NCBI GenBank assembly: GCA_965215715.1
Contig: OZ244129.1
Coordinates: forward strand, 3,073,714-3,137,713
Length of the DNA: 64,000 bases
Direction: 5' to 3'
Origin: HXMU1428-3 sp965215715
GTDB taxonomy: Bacteria > Pseudomonadota > Alphaproteobacteria > Rhizobiales > HXMU1428-3
In this document: positions 52,304-61,463 of the stretch, in pieces
Numbering within the stretch: position 1 is the first letter of the stretch
Layout of the letters: each line of letters opens with the position of its first letter
Notes under the pieces: generated by a model
The model's database searches: none
What the model was told of the DNA's origin: nothing
What the model saw: the letters and a program-made list of their open reading frames with translations, nothing else
Translations under genes and position numbers: made by a program

Positions 52304-54007
52304 ATGGTTCAAAATACTAACAAGAACTCTTTGAAGCTGTTAAGTTTCTTTGTAAAGCTCTACCCTTACAGGTTTGCTCTTGCTTTGTGTGCCTTGCTGC
52401 TTTCAGGGCTCATGGAAACTATTGGAATTGGTGCGCTTTTGCCTTTGTTGGATTTGGTTTTAAACACCAATTCTGAGGGAGAACACAATATGCTTGTTCA
52501 GCCCATTAACGCCTTGTTTGACACAATTGGACTTGAGAAGAACTTTACAAATCTTTTGTTGTTAATTGTGATTATGATCACTTTGAAGGCTCTGGTCATT
52601 TTTCAAGCGATGAAAACGGTTTCTTATATTGCGGTTGATATAACCAATGACCTTAGTCAGAAATTGATAAATGCTCTGATCTTAGCCAAATGGAAGTTCT
52701 ATTCCTCACTGGATGTTGGCCAGTCTGCAAATGCGATTGCTACAGAGGCTGATAAGGCAGGCCAGTTCTGTGTGATTATGGGGAAAACAATAATCTCTTT
52801 GTTTCAGGTTTTTATATATGCCCTTATTGCCTTTACTGTTGATTGGAGGATAAGCCTGGCAGCTTTAGTATTGGGAGCAATAGCAGCTTTTATTTTGAAA
52901 TTTTTAGTACGCATGGCCCGGGACTCGGGCAATGATATGGCTGAGGTCTTAAATAAGCTTGTGTCGCGTTTAACAGAAGCTTTGTCTGGTGCCAAACCTC
53001 TCAAAGCTATGGGAGAGGAAAAAAGGTTTGTTGCTTTACTGACCAAAGATACTATAGACCTGCAAACTGCGAGGAAGAAATTTGCCCTTTCTTCTCATCT
53101 CTTGAATTTATTTCATGAACCTTTGATGGTCATTTTGTTGGCGCTGGGGTTGGGATGGGCTCATGGGTATGCGGGTATTTCCCTTAGTTCCCTTTTTATG
53201 TTGGCCTTTTTGTTTAATCGTCTGTTTGGCCAAGTGAACTTGGTTCAAAATCATTATCAAAAGTCCGCTGTTTTTGAAGGGGCGGTTAACAGAATTCTTC
53301 AAAAAATTGAACGTGCGACTTTGGAAAAGGAACAACATTTTGGCTCAACCATTCCAAAACTTGAGCAAGCTATTCGTTTTGATGATCTGAGTTTGTCTTA
53401 TGGAAAAGATGTGGTGATCTCGTCTTTTTCTGATCAGATGCCTGCAGGTCAATTGAGCGTTATTTTTGGGCCTTCAGGATCAGGGAAGAGCAGCATTTTG
53501 GACGCAACCTTAGGGATGTTATCATACAAAGAGGGAGATATTTTTATTGATGAAACACCGCTTTGCCAGGTGAACATTGACAGATGGCGTGGCATGATTG
53601 GTTACGTGCCACAAGAAACTTTCTTATTTAATGATACAATTGCAAAAAATATTAGTCTTGGTGATCAGACTATTTCTGAAGAAAGGATTATTGAGGCTCT
53701 AAAGGTTGCTGATGCGTGGGGGTTTGTTGGAAAACTTGATGAGGGCATCTATCATATTGTTGGCGAGAGGGGGGGCAAGCTCTCGGGAGGGCAGCGGCAA
53801 AGAATTGCTTTGGCACGCGCTTTGGTGAGACAGCCTAAATTGCTAATTCTGGATGAAGCAACAAGCGGCCTTGATAAAGGGAGTGAAGCGGTTATTTTTG
53901 ATCACCTGAAAACGCTTATGCCTGATATCACAATTATTATTATTTCACATGATCCGAAAATTTTAGATATTGCTGATCATGTTATTCGTTTAGATAAGAG
54001 AGTATGA
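52304..54007 (+). CDS. ABC exporter with fused membrane and ATPase domains (MsbA/PglK-like)
   Basis: A 567-residue half-transporter. Residues about 15-300 form six membrane helices; the ATPase follows with Walker A GPSGSGKSS, Q-loop PQETFLFNDT, signature LSGGQRQR and Walker B LLILDEATS, and an H-loop His in IISHDPK. It resembles lipid-linked oligosaccharide flippases of the PglK type as well as MsbA. As the first gene after the boundary region, it may move a finished glycan or a lipid-linked unit across the membrane. No good ribosome-binding site precedes ATG 52304. Its stop overlaps the next gene (ATGA). Confidence 0.88.
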   Translation: MVQNTNKNSLKLLSFFVKLYPYRFALALCALLLSGLMETIGIGALLPLLDLVLNTNSEGEHNMLVQPINALFDTIGLEKNFTNLLLLIVIMITLKALVIFQAMKTVSYIAVDITNDLSQKLINALILAKWKFYSSLDVGQSANAIATEADKAGQFCVIMGKTIISLFQVFIYALIAFTVDWRISLAALVLGAIAAFILKFLVRMARDSGNDMAEVLNKLVSRLTEALSGAKPLKAMGEEKRFVALLTKDTIDLQTARKKFALSSHLLNLFHEPLMVILLALGLGWAHGYAGISLSSLFMLAFLFNRLFGQVNLVQNHYQKSAVFEGAVNRILQKIERATLEKEQHFGSTIPKLEQAIRFDDLSLSYGKDVVISSFSDQMPAGQLSVIFGPSGSGKSSILDATLGMLSYKEGDIFIDETPLCQVNIDRWRGMIGYVPQETFLFNDTIAKNISLGDQTISEERIIEALKVADAWGFVGKLDEGIYHIVGERGGKLSGGQRQRIALARALVRQPKLLILDEATSGLDKGSEAVIFDHLKTLMPDITIIIISHDPKILDIADHVIRLDKRV

Positions 54008-55656
54008 CATTTCATTTTATAAATGACCCTAAATATCGGTGGGATGTGTTAGAGAGAGATCGTAGCATCTTGTGGTCGAAGGGTTGCTCGATTTGGGCAC
54101 GAAAGGTTGTGGATGTTGTTGAAGATTGTCGGCCAGAACAACTTGTTGAACAGCTTAAGAGTTTGTTTGAAAACCAGGACCGGTTTTCTTGTGGGGTAAT
54201 TGAAACCGAATCTCTTGTTGTTGCTTGGGTTGACCATATTCGAAGTTGGCCTTTGTTTTATTCTTTTCAAGAAAATGTTTTTTCTCTTTCAAATGATGCG
54301 AGATCTTTAAAAGACATATGTGGCTGTGAGCAGGTGGATCCTGTTTCTTGCTTGGAGTTTGCACTGTCAGGCTATGTTGCTGGTAAAAGAACCTTGTTTC
54401 AAGAGTTGAATTGTTTACAGCCAGGTGAATTTTTAATTTTTTTAAAAAATCGTAAAGAACTGAGTGTCACTCGCTTTTTTCATTATCAGCCCGTTCCTCA
54501 AATGAAGGCAAAACCGGATGAGAATTCTAAACATCTAGGTGATATTCTAGATCAGATCATTGTTGATTTGATTGAGAGAGTGAATGGTCGACCTTTATGG
54601 ATTCCCTTAAGCGGAGGTCTCGATTCTAGGGTTATTTTGTGCAAACTTCATGAGCATGGTTATAAAAATATTCAGACCTTTACATATGGTCCAAAATATA
54701 ATTTTGAGGCTAGGTATGCAAAGAAAGTGGCCAAAGCCCTGAATGTTCCTTGGATGTTTATTTCTCCTTCACGCAAGGAGCTTCGGGCTTCTTTTACTAG
54801 TGACGATCGAAGACACTATTGGGCCTTTTCAGATGGGTTAAAAGCGATCCCTAGCATGCGTGAGTTCGCCACGCTTCTTTGGTTAGTGGAGCACAAGCTC
54901 ATTCCTTCTGATGCGATTTTTGTTAACGGACAATCGGGTGATTATATTACTGGTGGACATGTTTCTAAATCGTGGTTTTCAAAAGATGGTCATAGGTTTG
55001 ATGATTTATTCGAGATCATTCTAAGTAAACATTATGACCTTTGGAAAGGTCTTAAAATACCAACGCATATAGAACTTTTAAAGGAGCGCACTGAGCAATG
55101 GTTGTGTCGGGATGTGCAATTTTCTTTTGAAACAGGTGAGCGTATGGCTGGCCTAGAGGAAAGTTGGGAATATGAGGCGCGGCAAATTTGTTTGGTTGTG
55201 AATGGACAACAATCGTACGACTATTTTGGTTTTGATTGGGAATTACCGCTTTGGGAAAAAAGACTTGTTGATTTTTGTCAGGGTCTTTCATTTGAAGAAA
55301 AGCTGGGACAAAACCTTTATAAAAACTATTTAAAAAATTATAATTATAAAGGTCTTTTTCCTCATAAAGAGCCTGATATTTGGCGTTGGCCTTTGCCAAT
55401 GATGTGGGTCGTTCCTTTGGCACAATTGGTTGGCCTGCTTGGTGGGAAGAAAAATAAACAAAATTTTTATGCTCTTTTACGTTATCACGGACATTACTCT
55501 AATCAATTTTATAGCTTTCCATGGCAAACGCATAAAAAGACTTTTTTAAAAGCAAGAAATGTTATGTCGTTGAATGTTCGAGAATGGGCACTTGAAAATC
55601 GTCATTTTTTTCCGGAAGTTTTGTTAAAGGGCTTGTTGCTTAAAGATGTGGATTGA
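54004..55656 (+). CDS. Asparagine-synthetase-like ligase lacking the glutaminase cysteine
   Basis: A 550-residue protein with an N-terminal region of Ntn-hydrolase-like arrangement and a C-terminal AsnB synthetase domain. The PP-loop SGGLDS is at 203-208, so ATP adenylation is plausible. The N-terminus reads MTFHF rather than the MCG needed for a glutaminase nucleophile, so ammonia from glutamine is unlikely; relatives such as beta-lactam synthetase or lasso-peptide cyclase use the same fold to make amide bonds without it. It overlaps the exporter by four bases and the small kinase by eleven. It may amidate a uronic acid or ligate an amine substituent; the substrate is unknown. Confidence 0.75.
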   Translation: MTFHFINDPKYRWDVLERDRSILWSKGCSIWARKVVDVVEDCRPEQLVEQLKSLFENQDRFSCGVIETESLVVAWVDHIRSWPLFYSFQENVFSLSNDARSLKDICGCEQVDPVSCLEFALSGYVAGKRTLFQELNCLQPGEFLIFLKNRKELSVTRFFHYQPVPQMKAKPDENSKHLGDILDQIIVDLIERVNGRPLWIPLSGGLDSRVILCKLHEHGYKNIQTFTYGPKYNFEARYAKKVAKALNVPWMFISPSRKELRASFTSDDRRHYWAFSDGLKAIPSMREFATLLWLVEHKLIPSDAIFVNGQSGDYITGGHVSKSWFSKDGHRFDDLFEIILSKHYDLWKGLKIPTHIELLKERTEQWLCRDVQFSFETGERMAGLEESWEYEARQICLVVNGQQSYDYFGFDWELPLWEKRLVDFCQGLSFEEKLGQNLYKNYLKNYNYKGLFPHKEPDIWRWPLPMMWVVPLAQLVGLLGGKKNKQNFYALLRYHGHYSNQFYSFPWQTHKKTFLKARNVMSLNVREWALENRHFFPEVLLKGLLLKDVD

Positions 55657-56227
55657 GGTTATTGGTTTGCCTGGTGTTGGGAAAACAACCCTGATTAAGA
55701 AAGGGTTGCCTGTCATTTCTGAGCATTATCAAGTTGTTCAATCCAATTCCCCTTCTTTTTTGCAAAAGATAGTGCATCGTGTTTTGTTTTTCGGCTTTTA
55801 TCGTGCACGGTTACGAGATATAGCTTTAGCCAATAAATTGGCTTACCGGCATAGCTTTCGATTTTTCAAATCTCAGAACGAGCGAGTGTTTTTTTATGAT
55901 TCAGGACTTTTTCAGGTTGTAATTGAGAATTTAATTGAAACAGATTTTGAGTGTGTTGAACAAAAAATGTGGCTTTTGAATAAATTATCTCGGCCTGGCA
56001 GAATCATTTTTTTAAAAGATGATGTTGAAGCCGTGGTGCAAAGAGAAATTGGAAGAGAGAAACGACGCTTCCAGTTTGATAGTTCGAATATGCTTGAGCG
56101 TTATCGTAATATTCAGTCATTTATCGAACTTAATTTGTTAGATGATAAAAGTTTGACCATTGATCTTGCCGACCCACAATATGTGAAAATTTTTTTACAG
56201 GTATTTTCTGATGAAAAAGTATTTTAA
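55646..56227 (+). CDS. Small P-loop kinase (thymidylate-kinase-like fold)
   Basis: A 193-residue P-loop protein. The Walker A loop GLPGVGKTT is at residues 7-15. A mid-protein FYDSGLFQVVIENL gives the Asp of a DR/DS motif, and REIGREKRRF is a basic lid that could hold the phosphate. It is of thymidylate/shikimate-kinase type but has no specific family assignment. It overlaps the preceding gene by 11 bases and the methyltransferase by 17, so the three are clearly co-translated. A phospho-sugar or phospho-substituent step is inferred. Confidence 0.7.
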   Translation: MWIEVIGLPGVGKTTLIKKGLPVISEHYQVVQSNSPSFLQKIVHRVLFFGFYRARLRDIALANKLAYRHSFRFFKSQNERVFFYDSGLFQVVIENLIETDFECVEQKMWLLNKLSRPGRIIFLKDDVEAVVQREIGREKRRFQFDSSNMLERYRNIQSFIELNLLDDKSLTIDLADPQYVKIFLQVFSDEKVF

Positions 56228-56900
56228 TTATTTTTATGTCTTTGTGAGTAAATGCATTTATCGGTTGGTCTACTTTTTGATGGCTTATACCCCGGTTTTT
56301 CAGCTTTACCAGCCAATCTATGGACAGCAGAATTCAAAAAATTCGACACGGCAATGTGAAGATAGATGGAAAGTTTTTTCGAAGCATTTACCTTCACAAA
56401 AAGGGTCCATATTGGATATAGGCTGTAATATTGGGTATTTTTCTTTTCAGTTGGCAGAACAAGGGCATTTTGTTTATGGCTTGGAAGCTGATGATTTATA
56501 TGCTTTGGCCTGCAAAGCAATCAAGGACCGCAATAAAATAAATAATGTTGTTTTTATTAAACAGTATATTGACCATGATTTTGCAAAAAACCTGCCTTCT
56601 TATGATGTGATTGTTAATCTTTCTGTTTTTCATCATTGGGTGAAAGTTTATGGTCTTGAACAAGCCACAGACATGATGCGGTTGATGGCTAATAAATGCT
56701 CTTGTATGGTGTTTGAGACCGGACAGTCTAATGAGATTGGTAGCCAGTGGCCTGAAATTTTGGCGTTTATGGGGGACGATCCACAAGAATGGATTGCAGC
56801 CTTTCTAAAAGACATTGGTTTTACAGATGTGGTGATGGCCGGTACATTTGAAACTGGTTTGACAAATGTTGATCGTTATCTATTTGTTGCTAAAAAGTAA
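56211..56900 (+). CDS. Class I SAM-dependent methyltransferase with N-terminal hydrophobic segment
   Basis: A 229-residue methyltransferase. Residues 5-30 are hydrophobic (FYVFVSKCIYRLVYFLMAY), perhaps a membrane anchor. Motif I is ILDIGCNIGYFSFQLA and the acidic residue lies in YGLEADD. FHHWVKVYG and FETGQSNEIGSQWPEIL are later conserved pieces. It overlaps the kinase gene. Its target would be the glycan or a lipid-linked intermediate; this cannot be decided by sequence. Confidence 0.82.
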   Translation: MKKYFNYFYVFVSKCIYRLVYFLMAYTPVFQLYQPIYGQQNSKNSTRQCEDRWKVFSKHLPSQKGSILDIGCNIGYFSFQLAEQGHFVYGLEADDLYALACKAIKDRNKINNVVFIKQYIDHDFAKNLPSYDVIVNLSVFHHWVKVYGLEQATDMMRLMANKCSCMVFETGQSNEIGSQWPEILAFMGDDPQEWIAAFLKDIGFTDVVMAGTFETGLTNVDRYLFVAKK

Positions 56901-56964
56901 GTTGGGTTCTTGATGCGATGGTGCTGTGTTTCTAAATTTGTGTGTGTCTTAGGGGCTTGTTTTT

Positions 56965-57735
56965 TTAAATCGTTTGGATGAGGCCAACGTATTTTCCTTC
57001 AAATGCAAAGACGTGATAAGAGCATTTACTGGCCTCGACATAATCTTGAAAGTGAGTGTTATCTTGTATGTCATCAAATATGATAATGCTTTTGTTGTGG
57101 CATTTTGGCAAAAGTAAATTTTGAGCAAAAGAGCGGCCTTGATAGCTTTTATCACTGTCATAATGAAACAGGTCAACTGTTTCTATGGCATTACAAATTT
57201 TGGGTAAATTATTTTCGTCTCCATCAATGAATAAGCTCCAGTTGTCCTTTAAATCATCATCTACAATATACCCAGATAGCTCTTCAGGATTGTTTAGGCG
57301 AAAATAGGGAAAGTCACTTGAGTATAGATGCGCGCCATTTGCATTCTTTTTAACCGCTTTGAGGATCGCTTGGCTGGACCAGCCTGCCGCGACACCGGTT
57401 TCTACTATGGTTTTTGCCTTTGTGTAACGGGTGAAAAAATAGAGCATGGGGTAGTTCCCACCACCGCCTAAATCTATATCGACGGTTTTTAATTTTTCCT
57501 CGGCCCTTTTTTTTATTTCAGCGCATGCGGCTTGGCTTTCTTGCCATAGGTCAGCATCTAGTGTGTTCAGGTAAGCTTCATAAGGCTCTGCATGTTCTTG
57601 ACACCAAGTGAGAATGTTTTTTCTCAAGGCTTTTTGATCTCGTTCTTTTACACGTGACAAAACCTTTTTGGCCATGACAAAAAGGTTTTTTCTCTTCAAA
57701 CTATTTTTTGCAATGTTTACATATGTTTGAAGCAT
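56965..57735 (-). CDS. Class I methyltransferase of Methyltransf_24/CmcI-like type
   Basis: A 256-residue protein, on the opposite strand to its neighbours. Its N-terminal 90 residues are helical and basic; the SAM-binding part reads TIVETGVAAGWSSQAIL, then LYSSDFPYF, and the catalytic region VDLFHYDSDKSYQGR and IIIFDDIQDN, as in the Methyltransf_24 family. A methyl transfer to a sugar hydroxyl is probable. The start at 57735 is close to the divergent glycosyltransferase gene; no clear ribosome-binding site could be chosen. Its reversed orientation suggests separate acquisition. Confidence 0.8.
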   Translation of the reverse strand: MLQTYVNIAKNSLKRKNLFVMAKKVLSRVKERDQKALRKNILTWCQEHAEPYEAYLNTLDADLWQESQAACAEIKKRAEEKLKTVDIDLGGGGNYPMLYFFTRYTKAKTIVETGVAAGWSSQAILKAVKKNANGAHLYSSDFPYFRLNNPEELSGYIVDDDLKDNWSLFIDGDENNLPKICNAIETVDLFHYDSDKSYQGRSFAQNLLLPKCHNKSIIIFDDIQDNTHFQDYVEASKCSYHVFAFEGKYVGLIQTI

Positions 57736-57801
57736 TGACTTCTTCCTTTTGTGATTACATTGTTTCTTTTACACATAGTTCTTAGGAAAAAAAATAAAAA
57801 T

Positions 57802-58932
57802 ATGTATGTGGCTTTTCTTCTTCCTGACCTAAAGGGTGGTGGGGCACAAAAAATGCTCATTAATTTGGCAAATTGGTTTGCCAGAAGGGGGCATCAGTGC
57901 GATTTGATTTTGTTCAATGGTGAAGGGATTTATGGTGACCTTATCGCAGATGAGGTGAGGGTTTGCCAGTTTAACAAACGCCGCGCTTTTCAGGCTGTGC
58001 CAGAGCTTGTAAAATATTTAAAGCAGCAACAGCCGGATGTTTTGCTTTCAGCCCTTTATTATGTGAATGTTCTGGCTCTTATCAGCAAGGTACTGTGCCG
58101 ACAGTGTCCAACAAAATTGGTTTTAAGTGAACGCAATCATCTTAGCCAATCTTTAAAACGTTTGCCCTTGTTAAAGCGGATGTTTTGGAAGGGGGTGATT
58201 GGCCGATTGTACCCCTTGAGTGACTCTATTGTTGGGATATCTGATGGGGTTTGTGATGATTTAAAGACCTACCTTCCCCGTTCGGTTCATAAGAAAATTA
58301 AAACCATTTATAATCCTGTGATTACTGATGAGAGCCATAAGGCTTTGCAAGAAGATATCGATCTGGTGTTTCCAAAAGATTGTTCTTTAAAACTTATTAC
58401 TTCTGGGCGGCTGGTGCCTCAAAAAGATTATCCAACATTGCTGCGGGCTTTTTCTCTTTATCGTCAAAAAGATAAAAAGGCACATTTGGTCATTTTAGGA
58501 GTGGGGTATCTTGAAGACACTTTGAAAGAGTTATGTAGAACTTTAAATATCGAAAATAATGTGTCGTTTGTTGGATTTGTAAATAATCCTCTGGCCTATT
58601 TGAAACAAGCAGATGTTTTTCTCATAACTTCGGTTTGGGAAGGGTTTTGCAATGTGATTGTAGAGGCCCTTTTTTGCGGTCTTTCAGTGGTTGCTACTGA
58701 CTGTCCATCTGGCCCGGCAGAGATTTTGAAGAATGGTGAATATGGATCTTTATGTGCTGTTGGCGATATTAAAGGTCTTTCACTTACAATATCAAAAGTG
58801 GCTTTAGGGGAAAGGCCGGGACTGGATGGGGGGCAACGGGCATTGAATTTTCATGTCGATAAAATTGCTGAAGAATTTCATCTGACCTTTCTATCTTTGG
58901 TCCAAACAGATTGTCTAGACGATGACGGATAA
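57802..58932 (+). CDS. GT4-family glycosyltransferase 1
   Basis: A 376-residue retaining glycosyltransferase of GT4 type and GT-B fold. The acceptor-side glycine loop is LLPDLKGGGAQKMLI, and the nucleotide-sugar site includes SGRLVPQKDYPTLL and the EX7E motif EGFCNVIVEALFCG. ATG 57802 agrees with where relatives begin; the open frame extends 51 bases more to 57751. It overlaps the next gene by 11 bases. It adds a sugar to the lipid-linked chain on the cytoplasmic side. Confidence 0.9.
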   Translation: MYVAFLLPDLKGGGAQKMLINLANWFARRGHQCDLILFNGEGIYGDLIADEVRVCQFNKRRAFQAVPELVKYLKQQQPDVLLSALYYVNVLALISKVLCRQCPTKLVLSERNHLSQSLKRLPLLKRMFWKGVIGRLYPLSDSIVGISDGVCDDLKTYLPRSVHKKIKTIYNPVITDESHKALQEDIDLVFPKDCSLKLITSGRLVPQKDYPTLLRAFSLYRQKDKKAHLVILGVGYLEDTLKELCRTLNIENNVSFVGFVNNPLAYLKQADVFLITSVWEGFCNVIVEALFCGLSVVATDCPSGPAEILKNGEYGSLCAVGDIKGLSLTISKVALGERPGLDGGQRALNFHVDKIAEEFHLTFLSLVQTDCLDDDG

Positions 58933-60136
58933 GAAAAATATTCTTCTTGTGATCAGTAAGTTTCCTCCTGAATATTCAGGTCCGGGGGTTCGGATTCCGA
59001 GATTTTATGAATGGTATCAAACAAAGAACGATTCAATTCACTTAGACATTATTTGCAATGGTAAAGAGCAAACTAAATCTGAAACTTATTCATATCAGGG
59101 CTGGAGGGTGCGCCGGATTGTTCCTGGTTGGCTGCTGACGTTTTTTTCTATCTTTCCTTTTTTGCCAGATAAATTAACGAACTATTTCACGTACCAAATT
59201 GAGTTCATTCAGACATGGTTGTATTTTTTATTTTCAAGTGCCTTAGAAAAGTGTGATTTGATGCATGTGATTGGCCATTCTGGGGGAACAGCGGCGGCTT
59301 TGGTTTGGGCGAGAATAAAAAATATTCCTGTGCTTCTGGAGTTGGTCACAGCTCGAGCCCCCTATAAACAACCTTATTTATTGTTTTTTAGAACCGCTTT
59401 GCCCAAGCAGGTTAAAGTGATTGCGCTTACAAAAAATATGAAAAACAGATGTTTGAAAGAAGGCTTGGAAGGTGAAAAAATTTGGTGTCGTCCGAACTCT
59501 ATTGATGAAACAAAATTTTGCTTGATCCCGAACAGTGAAAAAATGGACATGCGAGCAGAATTAACACCTTTCACTTCAGAACAGATTGTACTTGTTAGTG
59601 TTGCGAAAATGATGCCGCAGAAAAATCAACGGTTAATATTGGACATTTTACCTTATTTACCAGAGCATTTTGTGGCTTTGATCGGAGGTCCTATCATAAA
59701 AGATGGCCCTTTATACGAGAGGGATCTTGTTTACACTCAAGAGCTTCGGTCGGTTATTTTAAATCTTCAGTTAGAAAGTCGCGTTCAACTTGTAACTGAT
59801 TTTGTCTCGGCACCATCTTTCATGAAAGCAGGTGATATTTATTTGATGCCAGCTTGGAATGAGGGCTTGGGCACGCCTATGCTTGAGGCCATGGGTTGCG
59901 GGTTGCCTGTTGTTGCGAATAAAGATGAGCCGGCTTTTCAAGAATGGATTTGTGATGGGAAAAATGGGTTTTTGTGTGATATCGATGATCCGAAAGCCTG
60001 GGCAAAAGCTATTGAAAAGTTATCTTCGTTTACCGATGATGAACGTTTTGAAATCTCCAAAGAGATTCATTTTTCTGCGGGACAAAAACCAATATATGCT
60101 CACTATGAAAAGATCATTGATGAGTTGATGGTTTAG
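58922..60136 (+). CDS. GT4-family glycosyltransferase 2
   Basis: A 404-residue GT4 enzyme. It opens LLVISKFPPEYSGPGVRIPRFY, the donor region has VSVAKMMPQKNQRLILD, and the EX7E motif is EGLGTPMLEAMGCGLPVV. A hydrophobic patch around residues 60-105 may touch the membrane (LLTFFSIFPFL). It is translationally coupled to the preceding glycosyltransferase by overlap. The 205 bases that follow hold no gene. Confidence 0.9.
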   Translation: MTDKKNILLVISKFPPEYSGPGVRIPRFYEWYQTKNDSIHLDIICNGKEQTKSETYSYQGWRVRRIVPGWLLTFFSIFPFLPDKLTNYFTYQIEFIQTWLYFLFSSALEKCDLMHVIGHSGGTAAALVWARIKNIPVLLELVTARAPYKQPYLLFFRTALPKQVKVIALTKNMKNRCLKEGLEGEKIWCRPNSIDETKFCLIPNSEKMDMRAELTPFTSEQIVLVSVAKMMPQKNQRLILDILPYLPEHFVALIGGPIIKDGPLYERDLVYTQELRSVILNLQLESRVQLVTDFVSAPSFMKAGDIYLMPAWNEGLGTPMLEAMGCGLPVVANKDEPAFQEWICDGKNGFLCDIDDPKAWAKAIEKLSSFTDDERFEISKEIHFSAGQKPIYAHYEKIIDELMV

Positions 60137-60341
60137 AATATGAATGGAGGGAACTGATAGGGTATGAAAAATAAAAAAAGATGATGTTTTTTAACATTTT
60201 ACCAGTGATGTACGATCGTATAGGGAGAACCAGTGGCTATCCGTTTATTACCAGCTTTCCATTCCAACTTGTCTGGAGGATGTTTGTGCTGTTGGTTATT
60301 GCGAATAAAAGATTATTCACTTTTTTGATCTTTAGAAATCC

Positions 60342-61463
60342 ATGAGTCACATAACCGATCGTCCCAAAATTTTATTTGTTTTACCTAGTCTTGAGGCTGG
60401 TGGTGCGGAGCGTGTGTTAATTACCCTATTAAATGGGCTTGATGAAAACGATTATGATCGTGCACTTTTGTCAATTCAGTCAGGAGGTGCATTAGAGACC
60501 CTTGTTGATCCTGCTATTTCTTTGTTCAGCCTTCATCAAAGTTTATCACCTTTTTCCCTGCCGAGACTGTTTTTTATGTTGAAGAAAGTGCAACCTGATG
60601 TTGTTTTTTCAACCATGCTGCATATGAACTTTGCCGTTCTTGCCTTGAAGCCTTTTTTTCCAAAAACAAAATTTATTGTTCGTGAGGCGATAACGCCTTC
60701 TTATTTGTTTGAAAAGCACACGTCATGGGCTTTTTTAATTAAAGCTTTGTATAAAGGGCTCTACCCAAAATCACATCTTGTGTTGAGCCCCACAAACACG
60801 GTGTTTGAGGAATTTCGAAATGATTTGAATATGGACCTTGAAACGTTTTTACTCATGAAGAATCCGGTTGATGTTGATTGTATCCGTGGAGGTGTAAATG
60901 TTTTTGGGGGGCAAAATGGGGATGAAAAGTTGGTGCGTTTTATCGCGTGTGGACGTTTGGTGGAACAAAAAGGGTTTGATCGTCTTATTTCTCAACTTGC
61001 TCAATTTAATATTCCTTATCAGTGGCGGTTTGATATTATCGGTGAGGGGCCAGAGCGTGAGAGGCTGGAGATACTTATTGAGCAAATGGGCCTGCAAAAT
61101 AAGGTTTTCTTACAAGGGCTTATTTTGTCTCCTTATGACTATTTTGCAGGGGCGGATTGTTTTTTGATGCCCTCTCGCTATGAAGGTTTGCCGAATGTGG
61201 TTTTAGAGGCTTTGGCTTGCGGTGCGCCAGTTATTGCCACATCTGAGTCCGGGGGTATCAACGAGATTGCTCATGATTGTATCGATGGAGCCGTTAAAGT
61301 TGTCAGCGATATGACGGACTTTATAACAGAAATGAAAAAAATAACTCCAGCTTCGAAACAAGAAGTAGCTCCCTCTCTATTAGGTGAGTGTTATTTAAAA
61401 GAAGTCATAGTAAAATCTTTTTCGGATCTTTTGAGAGACATTAGTAATTATAATCAAATTTAA
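60342..61463 (+). CDS. GT4-family glycosyltransferase 3
   Basis: A 373-residue GT4 enzyme with LFVLPSLEAGGAERVLI at the N-terminus, FIACGRLVEQKGFDRLI in the donor domain, IIGEGPERERLE, and the EX7E motif EGLPNVVLEALACGAPVI. No ribosome-binding site of strength precedes ATG 60342. It is convergent with the sulfotransferase gene, and their coding ends overlap by 23 bases. Confidence 0.92.
   Translation: MSHITDRPKILFVLPSLEAGGAERVLITLLNGLDENDYDRALLSIQSGGALETLVDPAISLFSLHQSLSPFSLPRLFFMLKKVQPDVVFSTMLHMNFAVLALKPFFPKTKFIVREAITPSYLFEKHTSWAFLIKALYKGLYPKSHLVLSPTNTVFEEFRNDLNMDLETFLLMKNPVDVDCIRGGVNVFGGQNGDEKLVRFIACGRLVEQKGFDRLISQLAQFNIPYQWRFDIIGEGPERERLEILIEQMGLQNKVFLQGLILSPYDYFAGADCFLMPSRYEGLPNVVLEALACGAPVIATSESGGINEIAHDCIDGAVKVVSDMTDFITEMKKITPASKQEVAPSLLGECYLKEVIVKSFSDLLRDISNYNQI

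Noticed and set aside
60137..60341. Possible small gene between the second and third glycosyltransferases
   Set aside because: No open frame with a start signal and protein-like composition was found in these 205 bases.
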